Positions 15,103 through 22,226 of a DNA stretch of 23,671 bases are shown piece after piece. This stretch comes from RGIG8775 sp045587785 (lineage in GTDB: Bacteria; Bacillota; Clostridia; Oscillospirales; CAG-272), in assembly GCA_045587785.1 (NCBI GenBank), contig JAZNDA010000088.1, positions 1 to 23,671 of the forward strand, given 5' to 3'. Numbering within the stretch: position 1 is the first letter of the stretch; each line of letters starts with the position of its first letter. A program made the position numbers and the translations under genes. Below the pieces are notes generated by a model. That model was not told where the DNA came from, did not search any database, and saw only the letters and a program-made list of their open reading frames with translations.

Positions 15103-15579
15103 ATGGACAAAATCTTAAAGCTTCTTGAGGACGATGCTACCCTTACAGCAAAACAGCTTTCCGTTATGCTGGACAAAGAGGTGGGCGATATCAAAAAGGC
15201 GATATCCGCCTATGAAAAGGACGGCATTATCCTCGGCTACAAAACCATTATAGACTGGGACAAGACAGACAGAGAGTATGTGACCGCACTGATCGAGGTC
15301 AAGCTGACCCCTCAGAAGGATCTTGGCTTTGACCGCGTTGCCGAAAAGATCTACGGCTATCCCGAGGTACAGAGTCTGTATCTGATGTCGGGCGCGTATG
15401 ACCTTGCCGTATTTATCGAGGGAAAGACCATGAAGGAGGTCGCCTATTTTGTAGCACAAAAGCTGGCACCCATTGATTCGGTCATCTCCACTGCCACACA
15501 CTTTGTTCTTCGTAAATACAAGGACAAGGGCGTGGTTTACGGCGGCATTGAAGAAGATCTGAGAGGAAACGAGTTCTGA
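15103..15579 (+). CDS. Lrp/AsnC family transcriptional regulator
   Basis: The 158-residue protein has an N-terminal helix-turn-helix (about 3-48, LTAKQLSVMLDKEVGDIKKAI then DGIILGYKT) and a C-terminal RAM/ACT-like domain (about 60-140, with LMSGAYDLAVFIEGKT carrying the ligand-site glycine-aspartate). Such proteins sense amino acids and often control a neighbouring gene. The ATG at 15103 is chosen because AGAAAGGA lies about 10 bases upstream; a TTG at 15082 is in frame but would overlap that site. The last base of the stop is the first base of the aminotransferase ATG (TGATG), so the two are translated together and the aminotransferase is the likely regulatory target or ligand source. Confidence 0.92.
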   Translation: MDKILKLLEDDATLTAKQLSVMLDKEVGDIKKAISAYEKDGIILGYKTIIDWDKTDREYVTALIEVKLTPQKDLGFDRVAEKIYGYPEVQSLYLMSGAYDLAVFIEGKTMKEVAYFVAQKLAPIDSVISTATHFVLRKYKDKGVVYGGIEEDLRGNEF

Positions 15580-16760
15580 TGGATTACAGTAATGTTTTAT
15601 CCAAAACAGCCGTCTCTCTGAAGCCCTCGGGGATTCGTAAATTTTTCGACATCATGGGAGAACTTGATGATGTGGTTGCCCTCACGGTAGGTCAGCCCGA
15701 CTTCCCTACTCCCTGGCATATCCGCGAGGCAGGTATTGAAAGCCTTGAAAAAGGCATGACGTATTACACGTCAAACGCGGGACTTGAGGAACTTCGCAAT
15801 CAGATTTCTGCATATATGCTTCGCCGTTTCTCCCTTTCATACCAAGCCAAAAGCGAGACCATCGTAACGGTGGGCGGCTCGGAAGCCATCGACATCGCGA
15901 TCAGAGCCGTTATCGAGCGGGGCGACGAGGTCATTATTCCCACACCGTGCTTTGTTTGCTACGAACCTCTTGTAAAGCTTGCGGGAGGTGTGCCCGTCAT
16001 CCTTGCCACCGAGCGTAAGGACGAGTTTAAGCTGAATCCCGAAAAGCTCAAAGCACTTATCACACCCAAAACAAAAATGTTGGTGTTGCCGTTCCCCAAC
16101 AACCCCACGGGCACCATTATGACACGCCAGGAGCTCTCTGATATTGCCGACATTTTAAGAGGCACCGACATCGTGGTGCTATCGGACGAGATCTACGCCG
16201 AGCTCACTTACGGCGGAACCCGTCACGTTTCGATTGCTGCCCTGCCCGACATGTGGGAACGCACGATCTTGGTTGGCGGCTTTTCCAAAGCATATGCCAT
16301 GACTGGCTGGAGAATGGGCTTTATTTGTGCGCCCGCACCGCTTGTGAAGCAAATGCTGAAAATTCATCAGTTTGCCATCATGTGTGCCCCCACTACGGCA
16401 CAGTTTGCGGCCATCGAGGCTCTGAAAAACGGTGACGGAGACATTGAGAAAATGGCAGAAGAATATGACCGCCGAAGAAAATACATCCATGACGGTCTCC
16501 ATAATATCGGCATGGATGCCTTTGAGCCGAAAGGTGCGTTTTATATCTTTCCCGATATCGGACAGTTCGGTCTTTCGGGGGATGACTTTTGCGAAAAGCT
16601 CCTTTATAATTACAAGTGCGCCATTGTCCCCGGAAGTGCCTTTGGGGAAAGTGGAGAGGGCTTTGCCAGAATTTCCTATGCATACTCTGTCAGGCACATT
16701 ACCGCAGCACTTGAAAGAATGGATGCCTTTGTCACCGATATCAAAAAAGGAAAAATATAA
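15579..16760 (+). CDS. Class I/II pyridoxal-phosphate aminotransferase, aspartate/aromatic type
   Basis: The 393-residue enzyme is a fold-type I aminotransferase. The PLP-binding lysine is K237 in GGFSKAYAMTGWRMGF, with N175 (PFPNNPTG), D203 and Y206 (SDEIYAE) contacting the cofactor and R245 its phosphate. TVGQPDFPTP near the N-terminus and SRISYAYS-like FARISYAYS near the C-terminus (carboxylate-binding Arg) complete the site. The closest relatives are AspC/PatA-like enzymes of the Aro8/Aat group; the amino donor cannot be read. It is coupled to the Lrp-type gene by a one-base overlap, with GAGGA 11 bases before the ATG. A bidirectional terminator follows. Confidence 0.93.
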   Translation: MDYSNVLSKTAVSLKPSGIRKFFDIMGELDDVVALTVGQPDFPTPWHIREAGIESLEKGMTYYTSNAGLEELRNQISAYMLRRFSLSYQAKSETIVTVGGSEAIDIAIRAVIERGDEVIIPTPCFVCYEPLVKLAGGVPVILATERKDEFKLNPEKLKALITPKTKMLVLPFPNNPTGTIMTRQELSDIADILRGTDIVVLSDEIYAELTYGGTRHVSIAALPDMWERTILVGGFSKAYAMTGWRMGFICAPAPLVKQMLKIHQFAIMCAPTTAQFAAIEALKNGDGDIEKMAEEYDRRRKYIHDGLHNIGMDAFEPKGAFYIFPDIGQFGLSGDDFCEKLLYNYKCAIVPGSAFGESGEGFARISYAYSVRHITAALERMDAFVTDIKKGKI

Positions 16761-16767
16761 AAAGACA

Positions 16768-16788
16768 CATGACACGGATGATGTCATG
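16768..16788. repeat. Small inverted repeat after the aminotransferase gene
   Basis: CATGACA and TGTCATG form perfect 7-bp arms around a 7-base centre. No T tract follows, so it is not a terminator by itself; it may stabilise the 3' end of the transcript. Confidence 0.4.
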
Positions 16789-16803
16789 ATGCAACGTTGA
16801 AAA

Positions 16804-16841
16804 CAAAAAGCCCTTGCATCAGAATGACAAGAGCTTTTTTG
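16804..16841. terminator. Bidirectional terminator between the aminotransferase gene and topB
   Basis: Arms caaaaagc-c-cttg and caag-a-gctttttg pair with one mismatch around an 11-base loop. The plus strand ends in TTTTTTG and the minus strand in TTTTTGTTTT, so it serves both converging genes. The topB stop codon adjoins it. Confidence 0.75.
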
Positions 16842-19073
16842 TTATATTGGCGGAGGCTGATCGGGCAGCGGTGCCATTTCGGGCGGCGCTTCCATATAGG
16901 CGGAAGAAAATCCCGCATTTTTTCTCGGTGCCTCTTTTGAGGAATCAAAGGCAAATACCGCCTTGTCGCCCTCCATTTTGAGCATGGCGTCGAAGGTCTT
17001 GCCCGTGCGCTTGGAACGAAAACCAACAATGGTTGCCGTGCTTCCCGTTTCCAGCAAGCGTTTGATGTTGGAGATCGATATGGCGCGCTCGCAAATGTAA
17101 AGATTGACCTTGAACTGACAGCCCTCTTTATATCCGCGGCAACCGTACGAAAAACGTCCGCGCACGATCTCATTTCCGCAGAGCGGGCATTTTCCTACCA
17201 CATCGCCAAAGCAGCCTGTATCCTCGTCTGTCTCAAAAGAGACATTTTTCTTTTCAAAAACCTCGGAGATCTCCCTCTCGGCAAGTGCGACGCTATCCCT
17301 GACGGTGATCACACCGCGGTATACCTTTTTGAGTGCCTGACCGAGCTCTGATGTCTTGTACTTATCCATGCTGATCTTCATACGGGAAAGAGACTCGATC
17401 AAAAATTCCCCCTTGGGAAGAATGGTATACACGTCTTTTTTCAGCTGTATGTATTCACTTTTTCGAGCGTTGTCGATGATTCCCGTTCTTGTCGCCTCGG
17501 TACCAAGCTCCAGACCTTCAAAGATCGCTTTGTAATCCTCGGTATCGTCCGTTTCGGCACTGTCGTCTGTTTTGTCATCTGCCGCTTTTGCCTTTGCCTC
17601 GTTCTTTTGGTCGCGGAAGGGGTTTTTCAGATAGTTGTTGAGCGTTTCAATGGTATAATGCTTGGGCGGAGAGGTCTCCTTTTCCACCGCCTGAAAATCG
17701 GTGTTGACGATATCACCCTTATTCAGCTTTGGCAAAAGCTTATCTTTTTGCGAATTGTCATCATATTTAGTCCAGCCCGCCTCGACGATCACCGTACCCT
17801 TGAGCAAAAATTCCTCAAGGTCACCAAGAGCAATGGTGATCTCGGACTTTTCCACCACACATTCCTCCGCGCAAAACACTGCGATAAAACGGCGGAACAC
17901 GGCGGAGTACACCTGCATTTCCTTATCACTAAGAGTGGTCTTGTCGGGAATTTTATAGGTAGGCGTGAGCGCCGAGTGAGATTCGATCTTGGAATCGTCA
18001 AATATGGTCTTCTTGTCCTTGAATTCCACGGGATAGCCAAGCTTCTTACAGTTGGCAATAATGGTCTTGATCTTATCCTTTTCCGCAGTCGCCAGATACT
18101 CGGAATTGGTACGCGGATAGGTAAGATAGCCCTTTTCATACAGCTTTTGCACGATCTCAAGGCTCTCTGCCATGGACATCTTATATTTTTTACCCAAAAC
18201 ATTTTGCAGTTTGGACAGTGAGTACAGCTTACCGGGTGCCAGTTTATCCTTTTTCTTTTTTACCGCTGTCACGATCGCCTTTTCGCTGTTATAACGCGCG
18301 CAAAAAGCGAGTGCTTCATCATATTTATCGCTGTCAAAGCGTGTTTTGCTGACAAGCTCTACGATCTCGCCGCCCGTTTCGGCGCGGCTGATGATCGCAT
18401 AATATTTCCCGGGAACAAAATTTCTGATCGCCATATCACGGTCATAAATGGCTTTCACAATGGGAATGATCACACGCCCCACGCGGAGCAGCGTACCCGT
18501 TTTAAGTGTGGCATAGCGCGTCAGATTCACGCCGTACAGCCAGTCTATGTAAGTTCTCGCCAAGCCTTCATTGGCAAGGCTCTCGTACTCACTTTCATCC
18601 TTCATTTCGGAAAGTGCCTTGCGAATGGTCTCGGGTGTCTGGTCGGGCAACCAAAGACGCTTAAAGGGCTTGCTCTCGCTCATGGCGTGCCTCACGCACA
18701 GACGGACGATGATTTCACCCTCTCTGTCGGCGTCCCCCGCATTGACCACGGTGTCAACATCCGCACGGTTACAAAGCGTTTTGATCAGTTCAAACTGTCT
18801 GACCACACCGCCATCGACCTTTTTATCGCTGCCCTTTTTGAGTTCAAAGCGAAATTCTTTCGGAAAGCACGGAAGGTTATCCATTTTCCAGCGGCGGTCC
18901 TCCACGGGCGTATCGCTGTATTCCTCAATATCGGCAAGCGAAAAAAGGTGGCCAAACGCCCACGTCACGATATATCCGTTCCCCTCCATGTAGCCGTTTT
19001 TGGAGGTCATATTGCCGATACTGCCTGCAATATTCCGCCCAAGACTTGGCTTTTCCGCAATAATCAGAATCAT
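16842..19073 (-). CDS. topB: DNA topoisomerase III (type IA)
   Basis: The 743-residue enzyme cuts and passes single DNA strands and is used in decatenation. The Toprim domain has E7 (AEKPS) and D114/D116 (AGDADREGE). The catalytic tyrosine is Y319 in GYLTYPRTNS. ATRTGIIDNA (527-536) is another family motif. A zinc ribbon near the C-terminus uses C629, C632, C645 and C652. An acidic, lysine-flanked insertion of about 24 residues (490-513, KAKAADDKTDDSAETDD within it) interrupts the region before EGLELGTEATRT, and the tail (729-742) is proline rich. GGAG lies about 7 bases before the ATG. This form, with lysine-rich toprim neighbour and zinc ribbon, also occurs on conjugative elements, but no transfer genes are near, so it looks chromosomal. 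Confidence 0.95.
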   Translation of the reverse strand: MILIIAEKPSLGRNIAGSIGNMTSKNGYMEGNGYIVTWAFGHLFSLADIEEYSDTPVEDRRWKMDNLPCFPKEFRFELKKGSDKKVDGGVVRQFELIKTLCNRADVDTVVNAGDADREGEIIVRLCVRHAMSESKPFKRLWLPDQTPETIRKALSEMKDESEYESLANEGLARTYIDWLYGVNLTRYATLKTGTLLRVGRVIIPIVKAIYDRDMAIRNFVPGKYYAIISRAETGGEIVELVSKTRFDSDKYDEALAFCARYNSEKAIVTAVKKKKDKLAPGKLYSLSKLQNVLGKKYKMSMAESLEIVQKLYEKGYLTYPRTNSEYLATAEKDKIKTIIANCKKLGYPVEFKDKKTIFDDSKIESHSALTPTYKIPDKTTLSDKEMQVYSAVFRRFIAVFCAEECVVEKSEITIALGDLEEFLLKGTVIVEAGWTKYDDNSQKDKLLPKLNKGDIVNTDFQAVEKETSPPKHYTIETLNNYLKNPFRDQKNEAKAKAADDKTDDSAETDDTEDYKAIFEGLELGTEATRTGIIDNARKSEYIQLKKDVYTILPKGEFLIESLSRMKISMDKYKTSELGQALKKVYRGVITVRDSVALAEREISEVFEKKNVSFETDEDTGCFGDVVGKCPLCGNEIVRGRFSYGCRGYKEGCQFKVNLYICERAISISNIKRLLETGSTATIVGFRSKRTGKTFDAMLKMEGDKAVFAFDSSKEAPRKNAGFSSAYMEAPPEMAPLPDQPPPI

Positions 19074-19149
19074 ATATTTCTCCAGAATAATGTCTCAAAA
19101 GACACAAAAACACATTGTTTTTCTTCGCTGTATTATTTCCGATAATAGT

Positions 19150-19178
19150 ATTATACTATAATTCAAACAGAAAGTCAA
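19150..19178 (-). promoter_or_regulatory. SigA-type promoter of topB
   Basis: Reading the minus strand, TTGACT (19173-19178), a 17-base spacer and TATAAT (19150-19155). The sequence ATTATACTATAAT here is nearly symmetric, so a TATAAT also reads on the plus strand (19157-19162). The leader to topB is about 70 bases. Confidence 0.8.
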
Positions 19179-19219
19179 TAGCATTTCTCTTTTGAGAATC
19201 ACGTTTCACATGTAACAAT

Positions 19220-19248
19220 GGGAGACGCTTCACAACATCTCCCTTTTT
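19220..19248 (+). terminator. Terminator-like hairpin reading on the plus strand
   Basis: An 8-bp stem with one wobble pair (19220-19227, gggagacg, with 19236-19243) and an 8-base loop is followed by TTTTT on the plus strand. Both flanking genes are on the minus strand; read that way the hairpin sits just after sigG but lacks a T tract. Confidence 0.6.
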
Positions 19249-19249
19249 G

Positions 19250-20023
19250 TTATATTTGCTTTCGAATTCGCTCAAGCGCACCCTTTTCAAGCCGTGAGAC
19301 CTGCGCTTGCGAGATGCCGATTTCCTCGGCGATCTCGACCTGCGTTTTGTTATGATAAAATCTCATTTGAATGATTTTTCGTTCACGCTCACTGAGCGTT
19401 TTCATGGCTTCTCTGAGCGCAATGCTTTCCAGCCACTTCTGGTCACTGCTGTCGGCATCGCTGATCTGATCCATGACGTACAGCGCGTCTCCCCCCTCGC
19501 TGTAAACCGGCTCATACAGAGAGATCGGTTCTACGATGGCCTCCATGGCACGGATCACCATCTCGCGCGGCTCACCCAGTTTTGCGGCAATTTCGTCTGT
19601 AGTAGGCTCCTTCTCCTTTTCTCTGATCAGTTCTTCCCTTGCCCTTAGGGCGCGGTATGCAAGATCTCTGACCGAGCGGCTGATGCGAACCGCATTGTTG
19701 TCTCTGAGATACCGTCGGATCTCGCCGATGATCATGGGAACGGCATAAGTGGAAAACTTAACGTTCATCTCAATATCAAAATTGTCCACCGCCTTTACCA
19801 GGCCAATACAGCCCACCTGAAATAGATCGTCCATGCTTTCGCTTCGTCCTGTAAAGCGTTGAATGATGCTCAGAACAAGCCTCAGATTGCCATAGATCAG
19901 TTCCTGTCTGGCACTCTCGTCTCCCGCTCGGCTTTTGACAAGAAGATCCTGTTTTTGCTCATCGGTCAGCGTTTTGAGCTCGGCGGTGTTCACACCGCAA
20001 ATTTGCACTTTATTATAATACAT
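19250..20023 (-). CDS. sigG: RNA polymerase sporulation sigma factor SigG
   Basis: The 257-residue protein is the late forespore sigma factor, which switches on spore-protection and germination genes. The N-terminal NKVQICGVNT is the SigG signature that binds its regulators. Region 2 (about 40-110) includes DDLFQVGCIGLVKAVDNFD and STYAVPMIIGEIRRYLRDNN; region 3 follows. Region 4 ends with the helix-turn-helix KTQVEIAEEIGISQAQVSRL (226-245). Overall length matches Bacillus SigG. The ATG at 20023 is chosen because AGGAG lies 7 bases upstream. The gene is not next to spoIIGA-sigE, as it is in Bacillus. A SigF/SigG-like promoter candidate lies upstream. The hairpin at 19220 follows the stop. Confidence 0.95.
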   Translation of the reverse strand: MYYNKVQICGVNTAELKTLTDEQKQDLLVKSRAGDESARQELIYGNLRLVLSIIQRFTGRSESMDDLFQVGCIGLVKAVDNFDIEMNVKFSTYAVPMIIGEIRRYLRDNNAVRISRSVRDLAYRALRAREELIREKEKEPTTDEIAAKLGEPREMVIRAMEAIVEPISLYEPVYSEGGDALYVMDQISDADSSDQKWLESIALREAMKTLSERERKIIQMRFYHNKTQVEIAEEIGISQAQVSRLEKGALERIRKQI

Positions 20024-20052
20024 CCATTTTCTCCTGTTATTTCTTACAGGAA

Positions 20053-20084
20053 AAGTATTGACGGAAGTGATGCTCACCTATTCA
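20053..20084 (-). promoter_or_regulatory. Candidate SigF/SigG-type promoter of sigG
   Basis: Reading the minus strand, TGAATA (20079-20084) matches the forespore -35 box, and AATACTT (20053-20059) matches CATACTA at 5 of 7 positions. The spacer is 19 bases, one or two longer than usual. No good SigA promoter is seen here, which favours the idea. Confidence 0.4.
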
Positions 20085-20161
20085 GAAAAAAGGCTTGGTA
20101 CGCCCTTGTAATTTGTGGTAAAAAACAGGTGCCATTTAAAAATATTATTTAGCACATACTA

Positions 20162-20191
20162 TTGCATATCATTCGAAAGTAACATTATATT
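20162..20191 (+). promoter_or_regulatory. Weak promoter candidate of the polymerase-YolD operon
   Basis: TTGCAT (20162-20167), an 18-base spacer and TATATT (20186-20191) lie 18 bases before the start codon, which is close. No LexA box of the GAAC-N4-GTTC type is present. Confidence 0.35.
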
Positions 20192-20209
20192 CGGAAAGGA
20201 GATGCCATT

Positions 20210-21721
20210 ATGGAAAAACCAAGATCATATATCGCCATAGATCTCAAATCCTTCTATGCCTCGGTGGAATGTCTTGAACGCGGGCTTGACCCCATGACCA
20301 CCAATCTTTTGGTTGCAGATGAAAGTCGAACCGATAAGACCGTGTGTCTTGCGGTCTCTCCATCGCTTAAAGCCTACGGCATCTCGGGACGGGCACGCCT
20401 TTTTGAAGCGATTCAAAAAGTGAAACAAGCCAATGCCATGCGGCAAAAATCTGCTCCGCACGGGCGTTTTGTCGGGCGATCCTATGACCAAAACGAGCTA
20501 AAGAAAGATCCGTCCCTTGCCATTTCCTATATCACGGCACCGCCGAGAATGGCTCATTATATGGAATACAGCACACGCATATACCACATTTATCTTAAAT
20601 ATATCTCACCCGAGGATATTCACGTCTATTCCATTGACGAGGTCTTTATCGACGCTACACACTATCTGAATACCTATCGCTGTACGGCGCGCGAGCTTGC
20701 CGTGCGCATCATCCGCGACGTACTTTCCGAGGTAGGTATCACCGCCACCGCAGGCATCGGCACCAATCTGTATCTGTGCAAGATCGCCATGGATATCGTG
20801 GCTAAAAAAATGCCGCCCGACAAGGACGGCGTACGCATTGCGGAACTTGATGAAATGAGCTATCGAGAGCTTTTGTGGGATCACAGACCGCTTACCGATT
20901 TCTGGCGCGTGGGCAAGGGCTATGCTTCAAGGCTTGAAGCATACGGCATGTATACCATGGGTGACGTTGCGCTGTGCTCCACCTACAACGAGGATCTTTT
21001 GTACCGCTTGTTCGGTGTCAACGCCGAGCTTCTGATCGATCATGCGTGGGGCTATGAGCCGTGTCTCATTGAAGACATCAAAGCATACAAGCCGGAAACA
21101 AACAGCATATGCTCGGGACAAGTTCTGCACTGCCCGTATGACTTTAAGAAAGCCCGTCTGATCGTTCACGAAATGATCGATCTTATGGTGCTTGACCTTG
21201 TGGACAAGCATCTTGTCACCGATCAGATCGTTCTTGATGTCGGTTATGACATCGAAAATCTTACCGACCCTCGCATACGGGAACAGTATACGGGAGCCGT
21301 TGTCACCGACCGCTACGGGCGGAAGGTGCCAAAACCGTCGCACGGCACGGCAAATCTGGGGCGCAAGACCTCATCGACCAAGCTGATCACAGAGGCTACG
21401 CTTGCCCTGTTTGACAAAATTGCAGACAGAGATCTGCTGGTCCGCCGCCTCACTGTCACCGCCGCAAAGGTCATTCCCGAATCCGAAGCGAAAAACACGC
21501 CCACAGAACCAAAGCAGCTGGATATCTTCACCGACTACGCCGCGCTTGAGATGCAGGCGGCAAAGGAAAAGGAATATCTGGAGCGTGAGCGAAAACGCCA
21601 GGAGACCATTCTGGGAATACAAAAGAAATACGGCAAAAACGCCATGCTCCGCGGCATCAATTTTGAAGAAGGTGCCACCACCAAAGACCGCAACAGTCAG
21701 ATTGGAGGTCACAAGGCATAA
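20210..21721 (+). CDS. Y-family DNA polymerase (DinB/UmuC-type, translesion)
   Basis: The 503-residue polymerase copies damaged DNA at low fidelity. Catalytic acids are D11 (YIAIDLKSFYASVE) and D143/E144 (YSIDEVFID), and Y16 is the likely steric gate. FWRVGKGYASRLEAYGMYTM (about 231-250) is the helix-hairpin-helix thumb, and QLDIF (436-440) is a sliding-clamp-binding motif. A basic tail follows the clamp motif (KKYGKNAMLRG, QIGGHKA), typical of the UmuC-like enzymes paired with YolD proteins. AAAGGAG lies 10 bases before the ATG. The stop codon is followed at once by the ATG of the YolD gene. Such pairs are often found on plasmids and conjugative elements as well as chromosomes. Confidence 0.94.
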   Translation: MEKPRSYIAIDLKSFYASVECLERGLDPMTTNLLVADESRTDKTVCLAVSPSLKAYGISGRARLFEAIQKVKQANAMRQKSAPHGRFVGRSYDQNELKKDPSLAISYITAPPRMAHYMEYSTRIYHIYLKYISPEDIHVYSIDEVFIDATHYLNTYRCTARELAVRIIRDVLSEVGITATAGIGTNLYLCKIAMDIVAKKMPPDKDGVRIAELDEMSYRELLWDHRPLTDFWRVGKGYASRLEAYGMYTMGDVALCSTYNEDLLYRLFGVNAELLIDHAWGYEPCLIEDIKAYKPETNSICSGQVLHCPYDFKKARLIVHEMIDLMVLDLVDKHLVTDQIVLDVGYDIENLTDPRIREQYTGAVVTDRYGRKVPKPSHGTANLGRKTSSTKLITEATLALFDKIADRDLLVRRLTVTAAKVIPESEAKNTPTEPKQLDIFTDYAALEMQAAKEKEYLERERKRQETILGIQKKYGKNAMLRGINFEEGATTKDRNSQIGGHKA

Positions 21722-22129
21722 ATGAGCGCTGAAAAATACAAAAATATCATCGATATGGCACATCACGTGTCGCCCACCCGTCCGCGTATGTCGAGGCTTG
21801 ACCGCGCGGCGCAGTTTGCCCCCTTTGCGGCACTTGTCGGCTATGAGGATGCCATTGACGAGACCGCCCGTCTGACCGACCAAAAACTGATCTTAGAGCA
21901 GGAACAGATCGATCGGATAGATGAGAAAATTCAATACATCCGTGAGCACCCAAAAAATGAGCTTACCGTTACAGTGGTCTATTTTGTCCCCGACCAAAGA
22001 AAAAACGGCGGTGCGTATCGGCGCGTAGCGGGAAAGATCAAACAGATCGACACAATAGATAAATCCATTGTCATGCAGAACGGCAAAAAAATTCCCATGT
22101 GCGACATTTATCAGATCGAAATAGAATAA
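21722..22129 (+). CDS. YolD-like family protein
   Basis: The 135-residue protein belongs to the YolD-like family: HHVSPTRPRMSRLDRAAQFAPFAAL at residues 14-38, where the run from PRMSRLDRAAQF is the family signature, and a beta-rich C-terminus ending GKKIPMCDIYQIEIE. Partners of this family are Y-family polymerases, and it has been proposed to act like UmuD; here the ATG directly abuts the polymerase stop codon (TAAATG) and GGAGGT lies inside the polymerase gene, so the pair is translated together. The exact biochemical role is unproven. Confidence 0.9.
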   Translation: MSAEKYKNIIDMAHHVSPTRPRMSRLDRAAQFAPFAALVGYEDAIDETARLTDQKLILEQEQIDRIDEKIQYIREHPKNELTVTVVYFVPDQRKNGGAYRRVAGKIKQIDTIDKSIVMQNGKKIPMCDIYQIEIE

Positions 22130-22154
22130 AACGTTTTTTTGAAATCAAAAACTC

Positions 22155-22183
22155 TTGCTTTTGCGTATCCTATGTGTTATACT
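22155..22183 (+). promoter_or_regulatory. SigA-type promoter of the 2-hydroxyacid dehydrogenase gene
   Basis: TTGCTT (22155-22160), a 17-base spacer and TATACT (22178-22183), with TG one base before the -10 box. Confidence 0.75.
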
Positions 22184-22226
22184 TTAAAAAGAGTTTATTT
22201 AACATTTGACCGAAAGGAATTTTCCT

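Noticed and set aside
20175..20184. LexA/SOS box before the Y-family polymerase
   Set aside because: TCGAAAGTAA has no paired GAAC-N4-GTTC arms.
16842..22129. Integrated conjugative element carrying topB and the polymerase-YolD pair
   Set aside because: No relaxase, integrase, type IV secretion gene, attachment repeats or tRNA; sigG, a core sporulation gene, lies between them.
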